Shown: positions 34,659 to 43,534 of the stretch, in pieces | Layout: each line of letters begins with the position of its first letter | Position numbering within the stretch: the first letter of the stretch is position 1 | NCBI GenBank assembly: GCA_035651635.1 | Contig: DASRFK010000152.1 | Location: 1 to 64,000, forward strand | Length of the DNA: 64,000 bases | DNA from: JANXQE01 sp035651635 | GTDB lineage: Bacteria > Verrucomicrobiota > Verrucomicrobiia > Limisphaerales > UBA8199 | Reading direction: 5' to 3' | The notes under the pieces: model-generated | The model's input: only the letters and a program-made list of their open reading frames with translations | What the model was told of the DNA's origin: nothing | Database searches by the model: none | Translations under genes and position numbers: made by a program

Positions 34659-35555
34659 CTAAATTCCCTTTGAAGTCTTTCGCAAGAATTCGCAAAACTT
34701 TTCACCAGCAGGCGTTACATCTCCGTTCGTCGCGCGAGCGATGCCGACCGGTATCATTTCTTTTGAGCCGGCAATCGGGCGGAAAACCAGCCTGTTTCCG
34801 CTCACGATTTTGAAAACCGGGATGGTCAGCGCGATGCCCCGTCCCGTTTCAACCGCTGTGATGAGGGAACTGGCGCTGTCGCATTCCACAGCAAGCCGGG
34901 GTTTCACGCCCAGAGGGGAAAAGAGCCGTTCAATAAAAGGAAAATAGTCCGGGTAATCTTTGCGGGCGAAGCCTACGATTGGCTCAGCCCCGATTTTTTC
35001 GAGCTGAATGGCTTTGAACCGAGCCAACGGATGCGTTCGAGCCAGCGCCACAGACAAAGGGTAATTGCGCAACACTTCAAACTCGATGCCCTCGATCTGC
35101 AGGTTTGTGGTTCCAGGGGTAATCGCCAGTTCCAGCGTGCCGTTTTGAAGTCCCTCAGCTAGTTCGCGCTGCGAAGCATCGTGGAGCAGGACGTTGACCT
35201 GCGGAAACGCCTTTTGAAACGCGGCCAGCGCCAGGGGCAGTATTTCAACGGTGGGCGACGGTGAATAGCCGATGTGCAGTTCGCCGTATTGTCCTCGCGC
35301 CAATGCGCGCACTTGCTCCACGGATTCATCGGCCAGTTTTAAGAGTTGGCGGGTTTTCTCCAGGAACAGGTTTCCCTCCGCAGTGAGGATAACGCCGCGC
35401 GGACTACGTTTGAGCAGGTCCACACCGATTTCTTCCTCCAAGTCCTGGACTCGCCGGCTTAGCGCTGGTTGGGCAATGCGCAGTTGCGTGGCCGCCTTGG
35501 TGAAACTCAACGCTTCAGCCACAGCCAGGAAATACCGCAGATGCCGAAGTTCCAT
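34659..35555 (-). CDS. LysR-family regulator
   Basis: The 298-residue protein starts MELRHLRYF. The helix-turn-helix is LSFTKAATQLRIAQPALSRRVQDLEEEIG, and the effector domain begins LHIGYSPSPTVEILP. It is divergent from the quinone reductase operon at 35686-38667, with a perfect palindrome 11 bp from its start. It resembles the LysR at 30692-31582. The long operon it faces suggests it controls a broader redox response. Confidence 0.92.
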   Translation of the reverse strand: MELRHLRYFLAVAEALSFTKAATQLRIAQPALSRRVQDLEEEIGVDLLKRSPRGVILTAEGNLFLEKTRQLLKLADESVEQVRALARGQYGELHIGYSPSPTVEILPLALAAFQKAFPQVNVLLHDASQRELAEGLQNGTLELAITPGTTNLQIEGIEFEVLRNYPLSVALARTHPLARFKAIQLEKIGAEPIVGFARKDYPDYFPFIERLFSPLGVKPRLAVECDSASSLITAVETGRGIALTIPVFKIVSGNRLVFRPIAGSKEMIPVGIARATNGDVTPAGEKFCEFLRKTSKGI

Positions 35556-35566
35556 TGCGAGCCATT

Positions 35567-35581
35567 ATGCCAAAAAGGCAT
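35567..35581. promoter_or_regulatory. LysR-type operator palindrome
   Basis: ATGCC-AAAAA-GGCAT is a perfect 5-5-5 palindrome, 11 bp upstream of the LysR start at 35555 and 104 bp before the divergent oxidoreductase start. Confidence 0.65.
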
Positions 35582-35685
35582 GGCTGCGCAAGCATCATGG
35601 TATTGGGCGGATTCAAGCACGTGGGGGAAGATGGGATCAGATGATCAACAAGATCACAGCAACGCAAGAACTGGAGAAAAGAATC

Positions 35686-36612
35686 ATGAAAGCGATACGA
35701 ATTCATCAATACGGCGGACCAGAGGTTCTGGCGCAAGTGGAAATGCAGCGTCCCGCACCAGGCGCGAACGAAGTGCTCATCAAGGTTAAGGCAGCTTCGG
35801 TCAACCCGGTCGACTGGAAAATAAGAGCGGGCTACATGAAGGATTTTCTTCCGCTCACTTTACCGGCCACGCTCGGCTCGGATGTTTCAGGAACGGTCGA
35901 AGAGGTTGGTCCCGGCGCGGCCCGGTTCCAACGGGGCGATGAAGTCTATGCAAGCCTGGGACTGGAAGGTGGCGGCTACGCGGAATACGCCGTGGCCAAG
36001 GAAACGATCGTGGCCGAGAAACCTGGCACGTTAGATCACGTGCAGGCGGCGTCCGTGCCGGTGGCGGGCCTGACCGCATGGCAGACCTTATTTGAAGTGG
36101 CGCAACTACGGGCCGGTCAGAAGGTGTTGATCCACGCCGCAGCCGGAGGGGTGGGCAATTTTGCCGTGCAGTTCGCCAAAGCAAAAGGCGCCTATGTCAT
36201 TGGAACCGCTTCCTCCAAGAACCAAGCGTTTCTAGGCGAATTGGGGGTAGACAAAGCGGTCGATTATCAGAAGACGCGCTTTGAAGACGTGGTGCACGAT
36301 GTGGACGTGGTCCTGGATACAATTGGCGGCGACACTCAGGAGCGTTCGTTCAAAGCGCTTAAGAAAGGCGGAATATTGGTTTCGATTGTTCAGCCACCTT
36401 TGCAAGAACTGGCTGTGAAATACGGAGTTCGCGCGCTGTTCTATGGCGGGCATCCCAGTTCATCCAACCTGACTGAAATCGCAAGGCTGATCGATGCCGG
36501 CAAGGTAAAGACGGTGGTGGAAACGGTACTTCCTCTGGCGGAAGCCCGGCGCGCTCACGAATTGAGTCAAAATGGTCATGGGCGTGGCAAAATCGTATTG
36601 AAAGCCGCGTGA
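35686..36612 (+). CDS. Zinc-less NADP-dependent alcohol dehydrogenase / quinone oxidoreductase
   Basis: The start at 35686 follows GGAGAAAAG; the open frame begins much earlier in antisense LysR sequence. The 308-residue medium-chain dehydrogenase has PGANEVLIKVKAASVNPVDWK at the N-terminus, no catalytic zinc cysteines, and the nucleotide motif AAAGGVGNFAVQFAKAKGA. This combination is typical of zeta-crystallin-like quinone oxidoreductases. It is the first gene of an operon with DoxX, FMN reductase and NmrA-like genes, all consistent with quinone or enone detoxification. Confidence 0.92.
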   Translation: MKAIRIHQYGGPEVLAQVEMQRPAPGANEVLIKVKAASVNPVDWKIRAGYMKDFLPLTLPATLGSDVSGTVEEVGPGAARFQRGDEVYASLGLEGGGYAEYAVAKETIVAEKPGTLDHVQAASVPVAGLTAWQTLFEVAQLRAGQKVLIHAAAGGVGNFAVQFAKAKGAYVIGTASSKNQAFLGELGVDKAVDYQKTRFEDVVHDVDVVLDTIGGDTQERSFKALKKGGILVSIVQPPLQELAVKYGVRALFYGGHPSSSNLTEIARLIDAGKVKTVVETVLPLAEARRAHELSQNGHGRGKIVLKAA

Positions 36613-36656
36613 TTTGGAGTTTTCACCCGAAACATAACAACAAAAGGAGAATTCAT

Positions 36657-37094
36657 ATGAAGATCGCAACAGTTATCGCTCGCAGTCTGCTCGGACTGAT
36701 CTTCGTCGTGTTCGGCTCGAACATGTTTCTGCACTTCATTCCGATGCCGCCACCGCCGGAAGGTCCCGCGCGTGATTTCATGACGGCGCTGTTTGTCAGC
36801 CGCTATCTCTATATTATCGGCGCTTTCCAAGTCGTGGGAGGCCTCCTCCTGTTCACTGGCCGGTGGACGCCTCTGGGCCTGACTCTGGTCGGTCCCGTAA
36901 TCGTGAACATCGTCTGCTTTCATGCACTGATGGCGCCAGCCGGCTTGCCGATGGCAATTGTCGTTTCGGCTTTGGCGCTTTTCTTACTATGGAATTACCG
37001 CAAGAACTTTGCCGGAATCCTGGCTGGCGCCCCCGCGCAATTGGATCCACACAGTCAACAAGTCACGACCAGACCCGCGACGGTTCATTCCTGA
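36657..37094 (+). CDS. DoxX-like membrane protein
   Basis: The 145-residue protein starts after AAAGGAG. Four hydrophobic helices are seen (LLGLIFVVFGSNMF, YLYIIGAFQVVGGLLLF, LTLVGPVIVNIVCFHALM and AIVVSALALFLLW), with a polar C-terminal tail. The first helix ending in F-G-x-N-x-F-L-H-F is the DoxX-like pattern. It differs from the two DoxX copies at 18 and 55 kb. Its place between a quinone reductase and an FMN reductase supports a membrane redox role. Confidence 0.87.
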   Translation: MKIATVIARSLLGLIFVVFGSNMFLHFIPMPPPPEGPARDFMTALFVSRYLYIIGAFQVVGGLLLFTGRWTPLGLTLVGPVIVNIVCFHALMAPAGLPMAIVVSALALFLLWNYRKNFAGILAGAPAQLDPHSQQVTTRPATVHS

Positions 37095-37148
37095 GTGATG
37101 GCCGTCCTTGCTCAGTTAAACAGCAATTCACTTAACAAGATCAAAACT

Positions 37149-37715
37149 ATGAATGCATTAAGAATCGCGGTCATCATCGGAAGCACACGGCCTGGGCGCA
37201 ACGGCGAGGCCGTGGCCAAATGGGTTTATGAAATCGCCCAAAAGCGTGCCGACGCAGAGTTCGAACTCGTGGACATCAAAGATTTCAATCTCCCGCTTCT
37301 CGACGAGCCAATGCCGCCATCGATGGGACAATACAGTAAGCCTCACACCAAAGCATGGGCCGCCAGGATCGGCTCTTTCGATGGCTACGTCTTCGTTGCG
37401 CCCGAGTACAATCATGGCATCTCCGGTGCACTCAAGAACGCGATCGATTTTCTTTTCGCTGAATGGAACAACAAGGCCGCCGGCTTCGTCAGCTATGGCG
37501 GTGCCGGCGGCGCGCGTGCCGTCGAGCAGTTGCGGCTGGTACTGGCCGAGGTTCAAATCGCCACGGTGCGCAATCAGGTCTTGCTCTCCATGTTTACCGA
37601 CTTTGAAAACTTCAGCGTCTTCAAGCCGCTTGCCCGGCACGAGAAGTCGGTCAATGAAATGTTCGACCAGGTCATTGCTTGGGGCGGCGCGTTAAAAGCG
37701 CTGCGGGAGAAATGA
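37149..37715 (+). CDS. NAD(P)H-dependent FMN reductase
   Basis: The 188-residue flavodoxin-fold protein has the phosphate loop IIGSTRPGRNGEAVAKW and the second signature FVAPEYNHGISGALKNAIDFL, diagnostic of the NADPH-dependent FMN reductase/ArsH-like family. It delivers reduced flavin or reduces quinones and azo compounds. The ATG at 37149 is in frame with a longer opening from 37095. It is the third gene of the LysR-facing operon. Confidence 0.92.
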   Translation: MNALRIAVIIGSTRPGRNGEAVAKWVYEIAQKRADAEFELVDIKDFNLPLLDEPMPPSMGQYSKPHTKAWAARIGSFDGYVFVAPEYNHGISGALKNAIDFLFAEWNNKAAGFVSYGGAGGARAVEQLRLVLAEVQIATVRNQVLLSMFTDFENFSVFKPLARHEKSVNEMFDQVIAWGGALKALREK

Positions 37716-37758
37716 GCAAGGCCTGAGAAGAAACTCACCCCTTAACAAAGTGAAAATC

Positions 37759-38667
37759 ATGAAAACAAAGAACAATGAGAAACTAATTGCTGTGATCGGC
37801 GCAACAGGACATCAAGGCGGTGCGGTGGTGCGTGCCCTGCAGGCGAACGGCCAATTCAAGGTGCGCGCTCTGAGCCGTAATCCAGGCAAGCATGGCGAAC
37901 TTGCCGACGAAGTCGTCGAAGCAGATTTGAACCGGCCGGAAACACTCAAGACCGCATTTGAAGGGGCACACGGCGTTTTTTTAGTCACCACCTCTGGGCT
38001 AGAGGGCACCGACGAATTCACGCAAGGAACGGCGGCGGTACGCGCAGCCAAAGCTGCGGGGGTTAAACACTTTATCTGGTCCACTCTGCCTGATGTAGAA
38101 GTGATCAGCGGAGGCAGGTTCGACGTTCCCCACTTTACTGGCAAGGCGAAGGTCGATCGCGTGGTAACGGAAGCGGGGTTTGCTAATCACACGTTCGTGA
38201 TCGCGCCGTTCTTCTACCAGAACCTCGCAGGCGCCCTGGCTCCGCAAAAGCAGGCTGACGGATCCAGGCGCTGGTCTCTCCCGCTCGATCCAAGTGTACG
38301 TTGCATTCACATGGGCGACATCACCGAACTTGGCAATATCGTGGTCGGTGCATTCGAACACCCGGATCAGGCAGGGAATGGCCAGTATCTGCCCCTCGTC
38401 GGTGATTTCATGAGTTTCAACGAAATCGTCGACACGCTAAATCGACAGGGTCACAACTTCTCCTTCACGCAGGTCCCGGCCGACGCCTTCGCCACTTTCT
38501 TTCCTGGAGCTGCGGAGATCGGTGCGATGTTCAGGTACTTCGAAGCACACACCTATTTGGGTTCAGAGTCCCGCGACCGAATTGAGCTCGCAAACAAGAT
38601 AGCAGGCAAGCAACCGACCAGGTTTTCGACATGGGCTCGACTGAATGTCCCGGTCCAGAACCGCTAA
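37759..38667 (+). CDS. NmrA-like NAD(P)-binding protein
   Basis: The 302-residue protein has the Rossmann motif VIGATGHQGGAVVRAL, the ADLNRPETL segment, and FIWSTLPDVEVISGGRFDVPHFTGKAKVD, characteristic of NmrA/HSCARG-type atypical SDRs. These usually sense the NAD(P)H ratio or reduce ketones without a full catalytic triad. It is probably the fourth gene of the operon. The VOC fragment that follows immediately suggests the operon once continued. Confidence 0.9.
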   Translation: MKTKNNEKLIAVIGATGHQGGAVVRALQANGQFKVRALSRNPGKHGELADEVVEADLNRPETLKTAFEGAHGVFLVTTSGLEGTDEFTQGTAAVRAAKAAGVKHFIWSTLPDVEVISGGRFDVPHFTGKAKVDRVVTEAGFANHTFVIAPFFYQNLAGALAPQKQADGSRRWSLPLDPSVRCIHMGDITELGNIVVGAFEHPDQAGNGQYLPLVGDFMSFNEIVDTLNRQGHNFSFTQVPADAFATFFPGAAEIGAMFRYFEAHTYLGSESRDRIELANKIAGKQPTRFSTWARLNVPVQNR

Positions 38668-38856
38668 ATGCGACCATTCACTCAATGCGAATCGAAATTA
38701 TGGAAACGCTACTCCACCAAAGTCATCTTAACCGTCCAGGATCTCGATCGATCGATTGCCTTTTATGAGGCGGCTCTCAAGCCGCTCGGCATTATCCATG
38801 CCATCGATTTCGCCGGCAATAGAGCCCGCACAGGTCCATTGCACTATTTGTTATAG
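38668..38856 (+). pseudogene. VOC/glyoxalase-fold protein, N-terminal stump
   Basis: The 62-codon frame begins on the base after the NmrA-like stop. It contains KVILTVQDLDRSIAFYEAALKPLGI, the first beta-alpha-beta unit of a vicinal oxygen chelate protein. It then ends inside the terminus of the convergent hydrolase gene. About half of a normal VOC domain is missing, so it was truncated by the same event that brought in the 38.8-40 kb segment. Confidence 0.65.
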
Positions 38857-39965
38857 GCTGCGTTGCACTTCTTAATGACGGCCAACTGTGCGTCCTGGAG
38901 GGAGTTGAGGTTGAAGAAGGAAACTCCGACGGCGCCGTTGTCGTGCGCCTGACGGATGGCTTCCTCGAAATCAGCCATGTCGTCTCCGTAATTGCCCACT
39001 GATAATCCGGTGAAAAGATGCTGGCCGGGCTTTAGATCGCGGACCGCCTGTTTGGTGGCGAAACCCACCCAGTACAGGTTCCCATTATGGTCGTTCTTGT
39101 AGTCCATTGGGAAAACGAGGTCCAGGTCCCAGTGCGGCCAGTCTTGTTTGACGTATTCCCGAGCCAATTCAGGGAAAGGAAAGACGGCGGCCGATGCCAG
39201 CGTTCCATTTTCATGGCAGATCTGCACACACTCATTGACCAGCGACGAGATGGCGTCCATTCGGAACTGTTTCCAGGCGGCATTCTCCGCCGTGTCGGGC
39301 ATATCCATCGGGTCCACGCCGAACTTCGCCTTGAATTCCTGCCGGGCGAGCGGGTGGTAACCAAAGTCATACTCGGGCAGCAGCCGGTCTTGCACCAACG
39401 GAAGCCCGTTTGTATACCGGTAATGCTTCTGCAACTGGGCCCCGAGGATGACATCCACAAAGCGGATGTAGTCGAAATGCACGGAGGCCAGCCCTTTGAC
39501 TTGCGCGACCTCTTTGACCCCCTTCGTGATATAATCCCGCGCGCCTGGAGAAAAGGGACTGAGGAAACTGTAATAATTGACGTAAGGGTGAAAATCGAAG
39601 CAACTCTGCCCGAGCCGGTTGACGGAATACCAATCCGGGTGTTGACGGCACTCCGCGGCGTTGCCCACATTCATCATCCAATGCCAGGCATGAACTCGGA
39701 TGCCGACTTGGCTCCCCAAGTCAACCAACACCGTCAATTGCGCAGCGGTCTTATTTTCAGGGAGAATGTCAGTGATGCCCGCCTCCGCCAGCCGCTTCAT
39801 GCCCGCCAGTTGGGTCTCGCCGGAACCTCGCGGCACTCCCCAGGCTGCAAAATAGAATTTCTTGTCCGTATAACCGACGCCAGGCGCCTTGTTGGCGGTG
39901 TCGGCCGCCGTCGCCAAAGCCCCGCTCGCGGCGAGAAATAGTGCGATTCTTTTTATTGTCTTCAT
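38844..39965 (-). CDS. Exported glycosyl-hydrolase-like (GHL10-type) protein
   Basis: ATG at 39965 starts a signal peptide (MKTIKRIALFLAASGALATAAD), giving 373 residues. The mature part looks like a TIM-barrel hydrolase: GVRHAWHWMMN-like IRVHAWHWMM, DYITKGVKEVAQVKGLASVHFDYIRF, and DLDLVFPMDYKND, features of the putative glycosyl hydrolases GHL10/DUF187. H-F-D-Y-I-R would hold a candidate catalytic Asp. Substrate is unknown. It is read towards the VOC stump and is divergent from the second copy of the 150-bp repeat. Confidence 0.7.
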   Translation of the reverse strand: MKTIKRIALFLAASGALATAADTANKAPGVGYTDKKFYFAAWGVPRGSGETQLAGMKRLAEAGITDILPENKTAAQLTVLVDLGSQVGIRVHAWHWMMNVGNAAECRQHPDWYSVNRLGQSCFDFHPYVNYYSFLSPFSPGARDYITKGVKEVAQVKGLASVHFDYIRFVDVILGAQLQKHYRYTNGLPLVQDRLLPEYDFGYHPLARQEFKAKFGVDPMDMPDTAENAAWKQFRMDAISSLVNECVQICHENGTLASAAVFPFPELAREYVKQDWPHWDLDLVFPMDYKNDHNGNLYWVGFATKQAVRDLKPGQHLFTGLSVGNYGDDMADFEEAIRQAHDNGAVGVSFFNLNSLQDAQLAVIKKCNAAYNK

Positions 39966-40073
39966 AAGAACAACATAATTGCCTGCGGATCTCGGCTTAT
40001 AATCGGCTGGCATCTCCGTGCTCCGGACATTCCGCTCGGGGTGTCCGCGCCGAATCAAAGTGGCAAACTGCAT

Positions 40074-40223
40074 CGTGTCTCAATGCCGGCACTTGTCCCC
40101 ACAACTGGTGACATGCGCCGAAACGACGTTCTGGTATCTTGCTTATGTTCTCAGGTGTAGAACGTGTGTCAGAAGAGCCGGATTAAACCGGCTTTTTTGT
40201 TGTACCGAACCAGCCAGCATCAA
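40074..40223 (+). ncRNA. Repeated element with intrinsic terminator, candidate small RNA or leader (copy 2)
   Basis: This is the second copy of the element at 30186-30333, with the hairpin GTTCT-CAGGTGT-AGAAC at 40147-40163 and the same terminator. Here it sits 79 bp upstream of the cupin gene, so it could be a leader that ends transcription before that gene. Both copies lie upstream of a leftward gene and share orientation. Confidence 0.55.
40176..40198 (+). terminator. Rho-independent terminator (repeat copy 2)
   Basis: AGCCGG-ATTAAA-CCGGCT followed by six T residues, identical to the hairpin in copy 1. Confidence 0.85.
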
Positions 40224-40301
40224 CGCTATCGCCGATTCCTCAACCCAGCAATGCAATTTGGCTGCCGGCGTATATTGGCGTAACTTTTCACAGGAGTCGA
40301 A

Positions 40302-40895
40302 ATGCCTAAAACGGAACCATTACTTAAAGTCAAAGAGCCGGACGTTCTTGCGCAGGAACTGAAGGATGACGGTATCTTTCCCAATAGCAAATTAAAGCTC
40401 CTGGTCTATCGCCAGGCAGTGGAATTACCCGAAAAGGATCCAGCCTCCATTTTCGAGCGAGTCTTCGAATCGAACCAATGGCATGGCAGTTGGCGCAACG
40501 GGATTTATCCATACCACCATTACCACAGCACTGCCCATGAAGTGTTGGGGATTTACCTCGGTTGGGCAAAAGTGCAGTTGGGTGGCGAGAAAGGCGTGGC
40601 TCTGGAGATTCAGGCAGGGGACGTGATCATCATACCTGCGGGAGTGGCCCACAAGAAACTCCGCTCCAGTGCCGACTTTGGGGTGGTCGGCGCTTATCCG
40701 GAGGGACAGGACTGGGACATGAATTACGGAAAACCAGTCGAGCGACCTAATGCCGACCGAAATATCGAACGAGTTGCCTTGCCAAAGTTGGACCCGATCT
40801 ATGGCGCAAGGGGACCGTTGTTGGAGAAATGGACGACGAGGGAAGGTTTCTCTGGGAGTCCAACCAGAACTCAAGCAAACGCCAAGGGTCACTGA
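40302..40895 (+). CDS. Cupin-domain protein (YjlB-like)
   Basis: The 197-residue protein starts after AGGAGT. It has one cupin core: IYPYHHYHSTAHEVLGIYLGWAKVQLGGEKG supplies the H-x-H...E metal ligands and GDVIIIPAGVAHKKL the second motif with its His. This arrangement matches YjlB-type cupins of unknown function. It might bind a metal and a small acid or sugar. Its position at the start of the plus-strand hydrolase group suggests a sugar-related role, but the 158-bp gap to the next gene leaves this open. Confidence 0.85.
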   Translation: MPKTEPLLKVKEPDVLAQELKDDGIFPNSKLKLLVYRQAVELPEKDPASIFERVFESNQWHGSWRNGIYPYHHYHSTAHEVLGIYLGWAKVQLGGEKGVALEIQAGDVIIIPAGVAHKKLRSSADFGVVGAYPEGQDWDMNYGKPVERPNADRNIERVALPKLDPIYGARGPLLEKWTTREGFSGSPTRTQANAKGH

Positions 40896-41053
40896 CGATA
40901 GAATTTCAATGCGGGTTGCACGGGTGGCTTCTGTTTACTGCAGGATGAAGACCCCGGCGCCTCCTATTTTCCGGCCACAATTCTGCGATTCCAGGTGTAT
41001 CCCCAAAAACGGGGATAAAATTGGGCTACCCCGAAATGGTAGGGTTTGACGAG

Positions 41054-43335
41054 ATGAGAATGAATTCGTTTCCCATTGTCCTTATCCTCCTTTCAATTGC
41101 TACCACTGCGATGGCCTCTCCAAGCGACGGCAATTCGTTCATTGCCGGGAATGACGTGATTTGGATGACGCTCGGCACCAATGAAAACGATTCGATGCCG
41201 ATTGGCAACGGCGATTTAACGGCGAATGTTTGGACCGAGCAAAACGGGAGTATTGTATTGCTGATTGCGAAAACAGATGCTTGGAGTGAAAATGGGCAAC
41301 TGCTTAAGCTTGGCCGGGTACGTGTCGATCTGGATCCCAATCCGTTTAGAAGTTCAGCCTCATTTGCCCAGACTTTGAAATTGGAAACCGGTGAGGTGGA
41401 ACTCCGAGCAGGGAGCAATCTCGCCCGCATTTGGGTGGATGCGAATAACCCGGTGGTGCACGTGCAAGTTCAAACCGAATCTCCCGGCCTGGTGAAAGCC
41501 ACATCTGAAGTCTGGAGGACAAACGAATTTAGTTTCGATACTCGAGCTATTGATCGAACCGGATTGGGATTCTTTGAATGGGGAGGTTACCCTGACAGTT
41601 TAACATTCTATCCGGATACCATTCTCCAGTCAAAAGGCAACCGAGTGTCCTCGTGCCATTTTAATACGCATAGCATTTACCCAATGGTTTTTGAAAAAGA
41701 GCACTTGGGATCATTGTTGCCTAACTATCCGGATCCACTAATGCACCGCTGCTTCGGCCTCACCATGAAAGGAGACAATCTGGTAAGCAGCGATAATCAG
41801 ACGTTAAAATCGTTGAAGGCTTCCAACTCACAACAGGTTGATATTTATGCGCTCACCGAGCAAACGGAATCGCCCGAGGTCTGGCGTGCTGATCTGGACA
41901 AGAAAATTAAGAGGATTGATGCGATTAAAATAAGCAAAGCCTGGACGGCGCATGAGAATTGGTGGAAAGAATTTTGGAATCGTAGTTGGATTAACGTGAC
42001 GAGTACACCGGATACGGGAAAAGTTACCCAGGGCTACGCTGTGCAGCGCTTCATGACCGCGTGCGCGGGTCGGGGGGCGCAGCCGATCAAGTTTAACGAG
42101 ACCGCGTTCACGGTGGGCCATGATCTGCCGCCGGGCACGGTTCCGACCGGGGCAAACCATGATCCCGATTACCGAGCATGGGGCGCATGTTTTTGGAACC
42201 AAGACACCCGCCTTATTTACTACCCTTTGATCGCAGCAGGGGACTATGACTTGCTCGAGCCTTGGTTTGATTTGTATTTGAAAGCGCTGCCGTTGGAGAA
42301 GGATCGGACACGGGTTTACTACCACCACGATGGGGCGTATTTTCCCGAAACAATGTATTTCTGGGGCTTGCCCAACCTTCATGATTTCGGTTTCAACAAT
42401 CCCACCGTGGAATTGAGAGCCCATGGGTGCGCTACCATATTCAGGGCACGCTCGAAATCATCACGCAAATGCTCGATGTCTACGACAACTCCCAGGACTC
42501 GCGCTATGCCAAGGAACTTGTTCCTTTTGCTGACGCCATTGTCACCTTCTATGCGAGCCACTGGCCGCGCGATTCCAAGGGCAAAATCCACATGGCACCA
42601 GTTCAATCGTTGGAAACGTATGAAGTGGACGCAGTCAATCCCACACCTGATATTGCCGGACTAAAAAGCGTCATTCCGCGACTGTTGGCTTTGCCCAAAA
42701 ACTTCACCTCGTCAGAGAAGCGAGACTATTGGGCCAAGACCCTCGAGGATTTGCCGCCGCTTCCAATGGGCAAAACCGCGCGCGGCAAGTTGCCTCCCGA
42801 TGGCGTCGGCGATGCCGATGGCCGCCTCACCGTTCTGCCCGCCGAAAAATACGGTGCAACCCACAATAGCGAAAACCCTGAACTCTATGTGGCCTATCCC
42901 TATCGCCTCTATGGTGTGGGCAAAGGTGATCTCAAACTGGCACGGGACACTTACAATGCCCGGCGGTTTCCAATGGATAGAGGCTGGGGGCAGGATGGCA
43001 CGCAGGCCGCGATCCTGGGCCTGACCAAGGAGGCTCAGAGGGTCGTCGTGAGAGAGTTTACCGCTTACGGGCGCCAGCGGTTTCGTTGGTTTTGGGATCC
43101 TGAGTGCGGCGGCTCGGGCATGATCACGCTTCAATTGATGTTGATGCAATGCGACGGCAAACGCATCCTGTTGCTGCCCGCTTGGCCGGCTGAGTGGACC
43201 GCCGATTTCAAACTCCACGCGCCCTATCAAACGACGGTGGAAGGCCACGTCGAAAACGGCAAGATTACACATCTGCAGGTCACGCCGAAATCGAGGGCCA
43301 AAGACGTAATCATTGAGCCAGTTGGCAGCTCTTAA
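41054..43335 (+). pseudogene. Exported DUF5703-type glycoside hydrolase, single-base frameshift
   Basis: A signal peptide (MRMNSFPIVLILLSIATTAMA) leads into NDVIWMTLGTNENDSMPIGNGDL, a GH95-like/DUF5703 opening. The frame is coherent to VELRAH at about 42423. There the sequence continues in the next frame as VRYHIQGTLEIITQMLDVYD and runs to 43335, ending with DGKRILLLPAWP and KITHLQVTPKSRAKDV. Inserting one T after CCCA would restore AH-W-VRYH. So this is one gene of about 760 codons broken by one base, or a sequencing error. The family acts on alpha-linked glycans outside or in the periplasm. Confidence 0.8.
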
Positions 43336-43534
43336 TGCTGTCGCCCCTGGCCTCGACAAAAAATCACCGCGGGAATGCTTTGCAAATTCGGTATCGGGCC
43401 AGTTTGGTTTGGCGGTTATAGTGGTTCACGAAAACCGCGTTGCCACCAGACCCCAGGAAGCACACAACACTTTGTTCAACTACAGCCGGGCGAGTGAATT
43501 ATCCTGAACATCAAGCGATGAGGCTTTTTGAATT

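Noticed and set aside
39087..39941. 284-codon plus-strand frame opposite the GHL10-type gene
   Set aside because: It is the antisense shadow of a clearly coding gene with a signal peptide and motifs.
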